From: Diaporthe sp. PMI_573
Lineage: Eukaryota > Ascomycota > Sordariomycetes > Diaporthales > Diaporthaceae
Length of the DNA: 64,000 nt
Direction of reading: 5' to 3'
Assembly (NCBI GenBank): GCA_021399435.1
Contig: JAJTUP010000051.1
Coordinates: 248,001-312,000, forward strand
Shown: positions 1 to 9,974 of the stretch, one piece after another
How the letters are laid out: the number at the start of each line of letters is the position of its first letter
How positions within the stretch are numbered: position 1 is the stretch's first letter
Translations under genes and position numbers: made by a program
The notes under the pieces: model-generated
Databases searched by the model: none
Told to the model about the DNA's origin: nothing
Seen by the model: the letters and a program-made list of their open reading frames with translations, nothing else

Positions 1-628
1 GCGGATCTGTGAGAGATCGTCATTTGGCTTGAAAGGTAGCAACCGCCAATCAAAGGGATTTTTAGCATGCATGTTGGCTGGTAGCTCATCGTTGTTGATC
101 TGAAAACCAATCTGTTGGAGGTCGTATCGGGGTGCATCGTGGGGGCGAAATCCTCCGAGGTCTGGTAGGCGATCGCCGTATCTCGGCGTTGCATCCTGTT
201 CAGGCGCCGAGGCTCGCCTTTGGAACGAGATGATTGCGACGTAAAGACACGGGCCAGAGTCGCTCTGGGTAGCTCGCACCAGGCGGGTTGCGAAGGTGCG
301 CCCGTCGGCCGCCCGGTCAACGTGATAGGAAACCTTGGCGGTGGCCTTGACGGGCCTCAGAAACGAGGATTGGGATGAATATGCGTCAAAGCCTGGTGCA
401 ACGGTAGCCAAGGCTGCTGACAGAGCCTGGCTGATAATGGAACCGCCAAAGGCAGCGTCGCCAACGGGCTGCTGGATCAGAGGCCTTGTGCACAAGTTTC
501 AGTGTCACTCTGCTGGATTTACCCTGGAAAGTGTAGAGTACATACCCTTCGTTGGTATACGTGTCAGAGCCCGATTCAGGCACCTTAGCGACGGAGGTAA
601 GCACCTCTAACAGAGATTTCTGACCCAT
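1..628 (-). CDS. Acyl-CoA thioesterase, TesB-like (5' part; runs off the window)
   Basis: Two-exon gene on the minus strand, cut by the window start. Exon 1 is 628-546, the intron 545-485 (61 nt, donor GTATGT, acceptor AAG), and exon 2 runs from 484 leftwards. The splice joins the frames across TNEGPLIQQPVGDAAFGGSI, which resembles the N-terminal hotdog of acyl-CoA thioesterase II (entry segment followed by a GG-x-x-x-x-QAL helix). Further on, SYHVDRAADGRTFATRLVRA matches the central hotdog strand in which TesB proteins modify their RTF-type motif. Family enzymes hydrolyse acyl-CoA to free acid and CoA, often in peroxisomes; the C-terminus, which would show a PTS1 signal, is outside the window. 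It is divergent from the MFS gene at 998, with 369 bp between the start codons. The family call is firm; the substrate is unknown. Confidence 0.85.
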
Positions 629-997
629 GGTGAATACCGTTTGTGCAAGGGGTAACTGACAATGCCCCTGACGAAAGCTCCAATGTCGTGTTGGTTCTTG
701 CGCTCCGGCTTATATGAATTAAGTTGAAGGCGAGTTGCTTTCCCCGCTTTCCGGCTGACCCAGGACCAACACGAAGACTTGCGCCAGCTTATTCGTAGGT
801 ACATAGATACCTACGTAATCTCATATTGCCAGCATTCCAAGGAAAAGAACCCCACACCGAACACATGCTCTAAATGCTGCCAATTCCACATCGCTTTCGG
901 GCAGAAGGTCAGCTCTCTGTTTTTGTGGCGACCTCAACGATATTCCTTTTTTCCCCCACAACCATAGGGGTTTGCTTGCCTGCCCCTGAGAACAACA
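629..997. promoter_or_regulatory. Divergent promoter region, thioesterase / MFS transporter
   Basis: This 369-bp spacer lies between two start codons pointing in opposite directions, so it must hold both promoters. I saw no clear TATA box. The right end is pyrimidine-rich just before the MFS start, as is common upstream of fungal start codons. No coding region in it is convincing. Confidence 0.5.
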
Positions 998-2689
998 ATG
1001 GCTGAGAAAGTTGGTTCAGCCGATGAGGCCGCGTCGCAGGCAGTGGAAATGGGTGCCGCAAGAACCTCGCAACCACCTGCCAAGTCATACTCTTTCTATG
1101 TATCAATGTTCGGCCTCGCGCTGGTAGCGTTGATAACCGCCTGGGATGCAACGGCTCTCGCCATCGCACTTCCGGTAAGCTCAACGATCCGCCGGCATGC
1201 AAGCTTTCTAACCTTCGAATACCAGGCCATTACGCAACAGCTGCAAGGAACAACTCTACAGTCCTTTTGGGCTAGTATCTCCTTCATCCTCGGCGTTGCA
1301 GTAACTCAACCTATTTACGTGAGCTTGTCTGATGTGCTGGGCCGCAAAGTACCGCTGTATGCGGCGACGGTCATCTTTACCGCCGGCACCATCGTCTTTG
1401 CCCTCGCGAACCAGATGATTACCCTGATCGTGGGTCGGCTCATCCAGGGCCTAGGCGGAGGCGGGCTCTACGTGCTTCAGGACATCATATTGACCGACAT
1501 GACGAATCTGAAAGAGAGACCGCTGTATCTGGGTTTGATATCTCTCGCCATGGCCTCAGGAACCATCTTGGGACCTATTGTCGGTGCTCTATTCAGCAAC
1601 TTCAATTGGAGATGGATCGGCTGGGTCAATCTGCCCATAATTGGGGTCGGCTTCTTCATATTTGTTTTCTTCCTTCATCTCCGAACTATCCCTCTTCCGC
1701 TCCGCACCAGACTACGCCGACTGGACATGCTTGGCATGGCTCTATTCTGTGTGGGTGCTGCTGCTGTAGCAGCACCCCTGAGTTGGGCAGGGGCATTATA
1801 TCCTTGGTCTACGTGGAATACCATTGTTCCTCTTATCATCGGGGTAATAGTGCTCGCTGTATTTGGATATTACGAGCGAGGCCTTTCGTCGAATTCGGTG
1901 TTGCCTTTCCGTATCTTCACCAACAGCACAGCAATCTCTTCGTTATTTACTGGATTTGTACATGGATCCATTTTGTATACCATACTACTCTACATCCCTT
2001 TGTACTTTCAAGCAGTACTCCTCGAGGCGCCTCTGGAGGCTGGAAAGTCAACCCTTCCCATTTGCTGCTTTACTGTAGCCTTCAGCTTCATCGCACCAAT
2101 GATTATAGAGTTCACGCGGCGATATCGTGTACTCATTTGGTTGGGTTGGATCACCATCACGCTGTCCCTAGGGCTCTGGTGTCTCGTGGACCAGAACACG
2201 CCACGAGCTGAGATCTATGTATTTCAGTCTTTACTCGGCGTCGGTATCGGCACCATATTCACTGCATCACAAGTCCCGATGCAGGCAAGCATGACTGATA
2301 TCGATGATACCGGTCTGGCAGTTGGAACGCTTATAGTCGTCCGGCTCTTTGGGGCATTGATCGGTCTTGCTACTGGTTCTGCCGTTTTCAGCTCTGTCTT
2401 TCAGAAATCAATCGCTCAACTAGGATCACTACCGGAGCCTGTGAAGCTGCTGGAGGATTCGAGCCAGGCAATTAATTTCATATCTCTGTTAAGGACGGTG
2501 GACCTACAAAACAAGTCTGCGCTTGTTGATGTCTATAGGATTGCTTTTCGAGCCATATGGATCGTGATGACGTGCCTATCTGGGATCGGTCTCCTTGCAT
2601 CGTTTTATATCAAGGATTTGACTTTGGAGAAGGAGGAACTTGGCAGGCAAGGTTTTGAACATTCATCTACTTTACATCAAACAGAGTAA
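998..2689 (+). CDS. MFS multidrug/metabolite transporter (DHA2-like)
   Basis: Major facilitator protein with about 14 predicted helices. Visible motifs are DVLGRKVPLY (loop 2-3 motif A type), GRLIQGLGGGGLYVLQDIIL and GTILGPIVGALFSNFNWRWIGWVN-type helix 5 (motif C region), typical of fungal DHA2 drug:H+ antiporters that export toxins or secondary metabolites across the plasma membrane. The open frame is continuous for 563 codons. Residues encoded by 1175-1225 interrupt a conserved helix-loop, and that segment begins GTAAGC and ends CAG, so it is very probably a 51-nt intron, giving a 546-residue protein reading ALP-AITQQLQGT across the junction. Because the intron is a multiple of three and has no stop codon, retention would still give a full-length product. 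The start has CAACAATGG context. Its partner across the spacer is an acyl-CoA thioesterase. Confidence 0.88.
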   Translation: MAEKVGSADEAASQAVEMGAARTSQPPAKSYSFYVSMFGLALVALITAWDATALAIALPVSSTIRRHASFLTFEYQAITQQLQGTTLQSFWASISFILGVAVTQPIYVSLSDVLGRKVPLYAATVIFTAGTIVFALANQMITLIVGRLIQGLGGGGLYVLQDIILTDMTNLKERPLYLGLISLAMASGTILGPIVGALFSNFNWRWIGWVNLPIIGVGFFIFVFFLHLRTIPLPLRTRLRRLDMLGMALFCVGAAAVAAPLSWAGALYPWSTWNTIVPLIIGVIVLAVFGYYERGLSSNSVLPFRIFTNSTAISSLFTGFVHGSILYTILLYIPLYFQAVLLEAPLEAGKSTLPICCFTVAFSFIAPMIIEFTRRYRVLIWLGWITITLSLGLWCLVDQNTPRAEIYVFQSLLGVGIGTIFTASQVPMQASMTDIDDTGLAVGTLIVVRLFGALIGLATGSAVFSSVFQKSIAQLGSLPEPVKLLEDSSQAINFISLLRTVDLQNKSALVDVYRIAFRAIWIVMTCLSGIGLLASFYIKDLTLEKEELGRQGFEHSSTLHQTE

Positions 2690-3454
2690 CATCATTAATG
2701 GATGGTTCCTCGCCGCAACCGCTTTACACCTTGTTCGCAGATGAAGTAAGATCTCCAACATCGCCGCGGGATGAAATACCATTACTGGTCCGTCATGTTT
2801 TGCAGAGGCAGCATCGTACAGTTGGAACTCATATTCTCTTTCAACTAAAAACCTAGAAAGACTTCTATATGTTCTTGAGTAATAATTATTGACTGGTTTT
2901 ATCTTCTTAAGTTGAAATTTAAATACATTTATGTTAAGTATCTATATATTCACTTTTATACTTATATTTAGTTATTTCTATGTCTTATTAAATCCATAAT
3001 ATAGTATAACTCTGCTAAACACTCAGTTCAAGCCTAAACCAGCCCTGCCTAGGTGTAGATACCCAAAGAAGCCCATAGGAGTTTGTCCATGCTAAAGCTG
3101 ACGTATATCACACCCCGGTCCAATCCCGGTCAGGCACCTGGTCGTGCAGGTCAGCCTCTCCCGAATAGTGGCAGAATGGTGTCCAAGGATTAGAGCTGCC
3201 TGAACGCCTTGTGTCACTTGAAGAAGCAATGTGATATTCTGCAGTGTCGCCTAACCCCCTCATTTCTGTGGCTTAAATATGTAGTGCTCCACGCTCGTTT
3301 CTCACCAAAGTCGTGGAATCCAGAGCCTTTTCTCATCATACTCCACCATACTATCCATCCTGGCTCATACCCATCTACTCCTGAAAGCTGGTATCCCTCA
3401 GAAGTTCTGGGAATATTCATCGAGGATCGTAATCTGGATTTATAAGCAGCAATA
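2690..3454. other. Intergenic, AT-rich centre, no gene seen
   Basis: The 3' flank of the MFS gene and the upstream region of the membrane protein. Positions about 2840-3010 are strongly AT-rich with many TA dinucleotides, as in old RIP-affected DNA. No coding frame or RNA gene is supported. Confidence 0.5.
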
Positions 3455-4834
3455 ATGACAGACCAGGGAATTATCGGCCCATCATGGCCACACCTCGCAG
3501 TTATCTCACTCCTCTGCATCCTCTGCGCAGCAGGAGCCATCCCCAACCCCGTATGCGCCGAGCCTCCCACCCACGAAGCACAACAACCCATCTCGCCGCG
3601 CCAGGCCAGCGCAACCGACACAGCAGCAGGCCTGTTCCGGGCGCAGTTCACAAACCCACGCGAGATCATGAACGTCATGCTCCTCATAGGCGGCGACGTG
3701 ATCCAAAAGGCCGTCCTGCAGATGGCGGGATTCTCGGCCGTGACGCCCGTCGTGTTCAGCTTCGGCTGGGTCACGTACACCTTCAACTCCATGGCCAGCG
3801 GCGGCAAGGACCTGCCCGACCCGGACCACGCCGTGACCGTCATCCCCGTGGCCCCCGGCGCGCTGCCCGTCCAGAACCAATCTTTCTTACTCGGGCGGCT
3901 GATGAGGGACCTGGAGCGGCGCACCCGGAGGGAGATAGAATCAAATTCAGATGGGCGCCTGAGTGGGCTTATTGTCTCGGCCTTTGAGATCGATCCTGCC
4001 CCGCGGCCTGGGCATGACCACTGCGGCCCGCTAAAACCCTGCAAGGACCTGATCTGGTGGAGCTTCCTCCCGTTCCTCGTGGTGCAGCTGGTTGTTGCGG
4101 CTATACCGATTATCCTGAACAGGAACTGGTCAATTATCCTCATCACCGCGAGTGGAAACGCCCTCGCACTCGTGGGCGCCTCGTTACCAACGATTCGCCG
4201 CAACAAGTACGCCTGCAGACGGGGATCAAACATACCCTTTATCTTGACCAGGGGAATGGGAAGCAGATATGCCTTCTTGATCCTCCCCGATACCGTGACG
4301 CGGCGTCAAGATGATGTCGATGGGCCGCCGAAACACAACAGCCTGCCCCGCCTGGATGACCTTGCCTACGGCTATACCAAGTCTCAGACCAGCTACTTCT
4401 ACTCGGTTTGGCTCTGCTTCCTCTGGGTGGTTCTTCTGATTGCCGTCGGCGGTCTCGAGGACGATACATGGTATCTATTTGCCGTGGGGTCGCTGGGCAT
4501 GGCACACAGTGTCGTGGTGGCCTCGACGCCCCGGGCGCCCGAGAACCACGGTATACCTCTGAGGAAAACACGCGGTACTGTCTTCCAGTTCGGGTTACAG
4601 CCACAAGACTACCCCCGTCTAAGGGTTCATGACATCTTGCTGCAGCTGGAGAGGGAGTATCCTGGTGTAGGACGCGCCTTGCTACCGTCAGTATATGGCA
4701 ATTTTGGTGATCTGCCTGACAGCACAAGGGAGCAGTGGGACTTGCCCGATGTATCGGCGTCATCACTACAAGTGCGCAAAAAGGAGTGGGAACGCCAATT
4801 CTATCACACGGGGGAGCTGGGGGAGCACAAATAA
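3455..4834 (+). CDS. Fungal-specific integral membrane protein, function unknown
   Basis: Intron-free gene for 459 residues. Residues about 12-35 form a hydrophobic signal or anchor segment ending near an Ala-rich cleavage-like site. A conserved-looking block follows (FTNPREIMNVMLLIGGDVIQ, then a hydrophobic stretch ending TPVVFSFGWV), which I have seen only in uncharacterised fungal proteins. Further hydrophobic segments lie near residues 200-222, 225-247, 313-331 and 334-352, so several membrane spans are likely. No catalytic motif is visible. Codon use is GC-rich like its coding neighbours, and no stop or frameshift interrupts it, so it is probably a live gene. The long antisense frame at 3214-4233 is a composition shadow. 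Confidence 0.75.
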   Translation: MTDQGIIGPSWPHLAVISLLCILCAAGAIPNPVCAEPPTHEAQQPISPRQASATDTAAGLFRAQFTNPREIMNVMLLIGGDVIQKAVLQMAGFSAVTPVVFSFGWVTYTFNSMASGGKDLPDPDHAVTVIPVAPGALPVQNQSFLLGRLMRDLERRTRREIESNSDGRLSGLIVSAFEIDPAPRPGHDHCGPLKPCKDLIWWSFLPFLVVQLVVAAIPIILNRNWSIILITASGNALALVGASLPTIRRNKYACRRGSNIPFILTRGMGSRYAFLILPDTVTRRQDDVDGPPKHNSLPRLDDLAYGYTKSQTSYFYSVWLCFLWVVLLIAVGGLEDDTWYLFAVGSLGMAHSVVVASTPRAPENHGIPLRKTRGTVFQFGLQPQDYPRLRVHDILLQLEREYPGVGRALLPSVYGNFGDLPDSTREQWDLPDVSASSLQVRKKEWERQFYHTGELGEHK

Positions 4835-5588
4835 TTTTATCATGCAACTACTAGGTGGGGCGGCAAGTGGAAACGGTACTGGCTGGATCGACAAATTTGG
4901 GAAATAAAAACCGCGCCTGATAAAATGAGTGGTTCCATAATCCCTATTAGCGGTTTTAAAGAAATAATATAGAAGCCTGAAAAAGAGGACACTTTACAAG
5001 GGGGTTGGGAGTTGAAAAGTAGAAGATATAAGGATTACCATAGTACAAGGCATAACAGTCTAGGAGGGTATTAAGCGTTGACCACTGTATAAAGGGACCG
5101 CCTATATACTGCTTAAGAAGCGTACGTCACGGATTAAAAACAAAACCACTCAAGGATTTCTAAGGCTTATAGGAAGATAGTAAGTATTATATTAAATTTC
5201 TAAGGTCTCTGGTGAGAAACGGCCGTGTGAAAAGGGGGGTGGTTGCGCAGACCGGTCCACTTCCCTGACCAGACGACAGGAATCATAAACAGACCCACAC
5301 CCGTCACTCAACCTCGTGTAGAAATGGTGTAAGACGATTTGTTCCATGAGGGTCATAAGAGTACGTGGGTATCATGGTTTGTATTCTTGTGATAATATTT
5401 ATTTCAATGTTTTTGTTCTTTCTGGTCTGGTCTCTTGTCTATCCTGTCTAAACATTTATTCGTTTTTAACTTTATTTCCTGTATTTCTTTTCCTTCTTTT
5501 TCTAATGACCAACTTTCTTTTCTCTCGGGGTCCCCCACATCTATGCTATGGCATCTAAATCCATTGTGCCGGGGGGGGGGGCCTTCAC
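4835..5588. other. AT-rich intergenic spacer with a poly-G run
   Basis: Convergent 3' ends meet here: the membrane protein gene from the left and the F-box gene from the right. Positions 4890-5550 are AT-rich with many TA steps and no usable frame. An 11-base G run lies at about 5570-5580, just past the F-box stop codon. Confidence 0.5.
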
Positions 5589-7046
5589 TCAGGCCGGGTC
5601 GAAGGGCTTCCTCTCCGTCTCGCCGCGCTTCGACCACGCCTCCTCGCTGAGTGCGTTCCACCGCACCCTGTCTTTGTTCGTGGGTCTATCGGATGCTGTT
5701 GTTGTATCCTGCGTCTTTCTCCTTCGGTATCCCGGTCTATCGTCTTTGGTCTTCTTCGGTTCTTCTAGCGGCGGCGGCGGTCGCGGGTTCCCTCCGTCCT
5801 CCCCCATCGGCCTGATATCCAGCTCGAATTTCTTGCCCCTGCACGCCTCGAGTATCTGCTCCGGTATTCCCTCCGGCCCCTCAACGACGATCAGGGTGCG
5901 CAGGTCGCGCGCCATGAACTCGATGTTCTGCAGCATCAGGGCGAACAGCTCGGTGACGGTCTCGTCGGCCCCGAGGGGCTCTGTGAACTCCAGGACCTCG
6001 AGGCGAGGGGGCAGGCCGGCCGAGTGCATGCGCGGCTTGCGGCCCGTCTTGCCGAACAGCTGGGTGTCGCGGTTGAGGCGCAGGTACTTGAGGTTCTGGA
6101 AGTCGCGCAGGCGGAGGACCTTGCGGCCCGCAAGGGTGGGGTGGTCGATCGTGATGGACTCGAGGGTCTCTGCCTGGTCGCGCAGGGCCATGACGTGCTC
6201 GCAGATCTCGTCTGAGCTCTCCTCGAGGTCTGGGCTCGGGTCGGCCGTGTGGTAGAGGTAGAACTCGCGCAGGCCCTCTGGGAACTCCATGATGTCCGCC
6301 AGAGAATCGTCGTTGATGTCGCACTCGAGCAGGCGCAGGGACTTGAGGGCGGTGCTGTGGGGCCGCTCCATGAAGTCGAAGCCCCTCTCGTCGAGCTTTG
6401 CGCGGCGGATGGTCAGGGTCTCGAGGGTGGGGTGCGTGAAGATGTGGATGTTCTCGCGCAGGTCCCAGTAGCCGCCGTCGGGGCACTGGTAGTAGAGGGA
6501 GCAGGTCTTGAGGCCGGCGAGGTCAAAGGGCCCGTTGAAGAGGGCGCCGATGCCGTGCAGCAGCTTGGCGGGGACGGCGATGTCAAGGGTCTCGAGGTTG
6601 GACATGGAGGCGAGGGCGCGCGACAGGCCGTCGACGCCCTTGCGGAAGGTGTTTGAGCTCGAGTCGAGGGCGCTGTCGAGGATGAGGTGCGAGAGCTCGG
6701 AGCCTGGGTACTCGAGCTTGATGTTCTCGATCATGGAGCCGCGGCGCGGGCGGCGGTCGAGCGACTCGCTGAAGATGAGGTGGTGCTCGGGCGACTCGAA
6801 GAGGATGCTGCGGTAGAGGATGCGGTCGGCCAGGGCGTGGAACTTGCGGCTGAGGATGGAGACGTTGCAGATGTCGTGCCTGGACTCGTGGGCCAGCATG
6901 TCGAAGATTAGCAGGAGAAGCTTGTCGGGCAGCCGCGCGAGTCGGTCGACCTGCGACTCGGGGTTCGAATGCGACTGTTGCGGCTGAGGGCGCGCCTGAG
7001 ACGACGGAGTGGTGGGGGCGCCATTCTCCACCACGTCGCGCGACAT
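5589..7046 (-). CDS. F-box domain protein with LRR-like region
   Basis: Intron-free gene, 485 residues from the ATG at 7046. Residues about 35-80 form an F-box (LARLPDKLLLLIFDMLAHES, then SRKFHALADRILYRSI), the segment that binds Skp1 in SCF ubiquitin ligases. The remainder has spaced Leu-rich strands typical of the degenerate LRR-like tails of fungal F-box proteins (for example LETLTIRRAKLDERG and LKSLRLLECDINDDSLADIM), probably the substrate-recognition part. The C-terminus is rich in Pro, Lys and Arg. An upstream in-frame ATG at 7205 would add a hydrophobic Ser/Pro-rich stretch that does not look like part of the family; the region is pyrimidine-rich on the coding strand and is more likely leader. 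The substrate is unknown. Confidence 0.85.
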   Translation of the reverse strand: MSRDVVENGAPTTPSSQARPQPQQSHSNPESQVDRLARLPDKLLLLIFDMLAHESRHDICNVSILSRKFHALADRILYRSILFESPEHHLIFSESLDRRPRRGSMIENIKLEYPGSELSHLILDSALDSSSNTFRKGVDGLSRALASMSNLETLDIAVPAKLLHGIGALFNGPFDLAGLKTCSLYYQCPDGGYWDLRENIHIFTHPTLETLTIRRAKLDERGFDFMERPHSTALKSLRLLECDINDDSLADIMEFPEGLREFYLYHTADPSPDLEESSDEICEHVMALRDQAETLESITIDHPTLAGRKVLRLRDFQNLKYLRLNRDTQLFGKTGRKPRMHSAGLPPRLEVLEFTEPLGADETVTELFALMLQNIEFMARDLRTLIVVEGPEGIPEQILEACRGKKFELDIRPMGEDGGNPRPPPPLEEPKKTKDDRPGYRRRKTQDTTTASDRPTNKDRVRWNALSEEAWSKRGETERKPFDPA

Positions 7047-8545
7047 TGTCGACTCGATTGAGGGAGAGACAGGCGGCGACGAGGGCGACGAGGTCAAAGA
7101 GGGTGGCAAATAGAGGTGCGACAGCCTTGACGGCAAGAAAGCGCTGGTCCACGGGGCGACGTAAGAGGTGAGGACGTGGTAGAATGTAGAGACAAAGGTA
7201 TTCATGACGAAGGAAAAGAAAAGAAAAAGGGAGAAAAAAGAAGCGAAAGAGGGCATAAAAGGGTGACAAAGCCCCGAAGGAAGGTCGAGGGGAAGTCGAG
7301 TAAGATCGAGGGCGGGCGGGCCCAGGACGTGAGCCGAGCCTAGCTGAGCTGGGTCAAAGTGAGCTGACAGTGACAGCAGTAGTAAGTGGTAGATCGACGG
7401 ATGGTATCGACAGAAAAGGGTGAACAATAAGATCGAGTGACGAAACTGACAGAGACAGGAGCAAACAACAAAAGGGTCGAGTTGTTGCTCTGCCTGATGA
7501 CACGTGGAGTGACCAAAATCACATGATTGAAGGGAAACAAGAAAATTGGCGGAAACAGGGAGAGAAACAGGAGAGGGAGATCAGGAGAGAGGGAGAAAGA
7601 GGGCAAGAGTTTGTAGTGTGTGATCTAGTGCAGAGTAGACAGACGCCAGCACCCGTCGAAAACGTCAATCAACAACTTTTGGTGACTTGTGATGGCCGCT
7701 AAGCCAGGCCAGCAGCCAGCCTCACGCAAGCGCTCCATGTGCCCGCCCTAGAAAAGACTGGGACGGATTTAGGCACAGGGCATGGCAGGCATAGTCATCT
7801 CATTTCGACGTTGTCTTTCTGGGGCGAATCCAGTTTTTCTTAGTGCCCGCCCGCGGCGTGGGGAAAGGGAACCGAAACCCACAGGTCTGGCCTGCCAGGC
7901 ACCCAGGTCCAGGTCTGGTCCAGGTCCAGGTTTGTTGTGCTTGTCGCTGTGCCTGTGCCTGTGACCAGGAGGTGCCGGGGACGGGAGACGGAGAGAGTGA
8001 GTGAATAAGCGCGACATCCAAAATAAATGGGGTGGCAGGGCGTAGCCTGATCGTTAACCCTGACCCTGAGATGAGCAGCTACTAGACAGGTTAGGGCAAT
8101 CTAGGAGGGGGGGGGGGTAACGGATGGGCACATAGCCTCAGCTCACAGTGAAGCAATGCCAACATTTGAATACACACATACTTAAACGGGCGAATGGTGC
8201 AGATTACATGAAGGACAAGAAATCTTTTACAGATTATAAGCCCTCTCATAGTCCCACAAGTCATCTTAGTCTACGACAAAGGTTATCCCGTCCGAGGTCA
8301 TCTCGTTGTAAGCCTGGGGTACTGGTATCTACATACCTAGGTACCTAGGCATATCAGTCATTGGCTGCCAAAGACACCTGCAGGTTTGTGGAAAAACACC
8401 CTGAGCTGGCATGCATACAACGTAACAGCAAATGATGCGTAATGGCATTTTGTTCCCTGTGCCCGCTCAAAAGTCAGAATGAGGCTCTGTTGCCTTCGGC
8501 CAAACTCCACCCTCTTCATCATATTTTTCTCGCTCTACCCCAATC
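7047..8545. other. Intergenic: 5' flank of F-box gene and of the NLR relic
   Basis: About 1.5 kb without a supported gene. Positions 7205-7620 are purine-rich on the plus strand, so any F-box gene leader there would be pyrimidine-rich. Near 7900-7935 there are several imperfect copies of a CCAGGT(C) hexamer. A 12-base G run lies at about 8106-8117. Frames here are short and uninformative. Confidence 0.45.
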
Positions 8546-9974
8546 ATGGATCCTATCTCTGCCTTCGGGCTTGCCGTCAACGTCTTGACCGTGGTCGATT
8601 ACTCGGCAAAAATACTCTCTGTTGCTTCCGAGATACGAAGTCGTGGGAACACGTTCACGAGCCTGGACAGGCTTCTCATCTCGGACGGTCTCAGAGCATC
8701 CTGTGATCAACTCAAGGCTCTGGGCGTAGAACCTTCCATGGGTGCTGGCCAAGCACTTGGTCATGAAAGTGTCAGTCTTACCTCTCTTCTTTTTTGAAGT
8801 CCTGTCCCATGCGAGGCATCTACTGACTGACCATTGTCGCAGGTTCTAGCCCGGCTTGCCGATGAAGCGATAGCCATTGCGACGGAAATCGAGGACAGCC
8901 TCGACCAGCCACACCCGGGGCCCGAATCCGGCGTCTCTGTGTGGAGGAGCCTCCGCCACGCAATAGTTGTAGTATGGGGTGAACGAAAGATTAGAGAAAA
9001 GTCGGAAAGGCTTGATTCTAGTCGCAGCGAGCTTCAATTTCATGTCATCGTCTCTATCAAATCTCAGGTCGACGTGAAGGCGCTGGAATCAAGCAACCAG
9101 ATGACAAAATTCGACCAAGGCACCCAGCGCCTAATAGAAGCCATTGTGAGGGATTCGGAAACGATACAGATCGAGCTCGATAACCGTATCGAGGCAGTTA
9201 ATCAAAAATTGAAGGAGGCTCGCCAGCAGCTTGAGAGGCATCACCAGGAAGCTATGTCTTTGGCTGTCCACCATCACCTTGAACAAATGAAGGCCATAAA
9301 GACCTTGTCTGAACAGAGCTGGCAGTTCCAAGAGAGCATCGACATTTCGATTGTTACTCGAAAGATATTAAACGCTCTCTGGTTCTCCAGGATGTCTGAC
9401 AGGTTCGACGACATCAAACCTGCCTACCAGAAAACCTTCAAATGGATTTTCACAGGTCCGAGAGATAAAGAATCGACAACTTGTACCTTTATGAACTGGA
9501 TGGAAGGCGATAACGGGGTCTATTGGGTCAGTGGCCGCGCCGGATCGGGGAAAAGCACCCTAATGAAGTTCCTGGCTGGGGATGCTCGTGCCAACACGGC
9601 TTTCGAGGCATGGGCAGGCGATCGTACACTGATCACTGCTCGCCATTGGTTTTGGAGTCAAGCTCAAGGCCCCTGCAGAAGAGCCTAGATGGATTACTAA
9701 GAGCCATCCTGCACGAAATCATCTGGCAGAGCCCTGAGTACGCGATACTACTATTCCCAGACCAATTTGTTTTTGGTGGAGACTGCAAGTGGGAAGACTT
9801 TCCCACCTCCCACGATCTGACCGGAGCATTTACGCGGCTGATTGATACTTTCTGGCTTCTAGTAAGCAACTGTTCCGTGCCAGATTTATCGTCGCTGTTC
9901 AATAGGCTCACTTGGTTATCGCATCTCAATCTGTGGTTCACACAATGGCAGAAAATACCTTCCCTCGAACCACA
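8546..9974 (+). pseudogene. Truncated, frameshifted STAND/NLR gene (5' part)
   Basis: Exon 1 (8546-8770) encodes MDPISAFGLAVNVLTVVDYS, the start of the Helo-like N-terminal domain common in fungal NLRs. An intron at 8771-8842 (donor GTCAGT, acceptor CAG) leads to exon 2, with a coiled-coil linker and then a NACHT-type P-loop, WVSGRAGSGKSTLMKFL, near 9525. At about 9655 the frame breaks: the frame in use stops at 9686-9688, while the expected continuation SSRPLQKSLDGLLRAILHEI lies in the next frame. The second frame loses NLR character before 9975, where the convergent hydrolase gene ends. The rest of the NACHT domain and any repeat domain are missing. This is a relic or, less likely, a short truncated product. 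Confidence 0.75.

Noticed and set aside
3214..4233. 339-codon minus-strand frame opposite the 3455 membrane protein
   Set aside because: No family resemblance and a Ser/Arg-rich shadow composition; the plus strand has signal and membrane segments.
5548..6656. Long plus-strand open frames opposite the F-box gene
   Set aside because: They are antisense shadows of GC-rich coding sequence; the minus-strand frame has a clear F-box and leucine-rich pattern.
8106..8117. Poly-G runs here and near 5570 and 55352 as functional sites
   Set aside because: Simple homopolymers; possible G-quadruplex or sequencing-sensitive tracts, but nothing supports a role.
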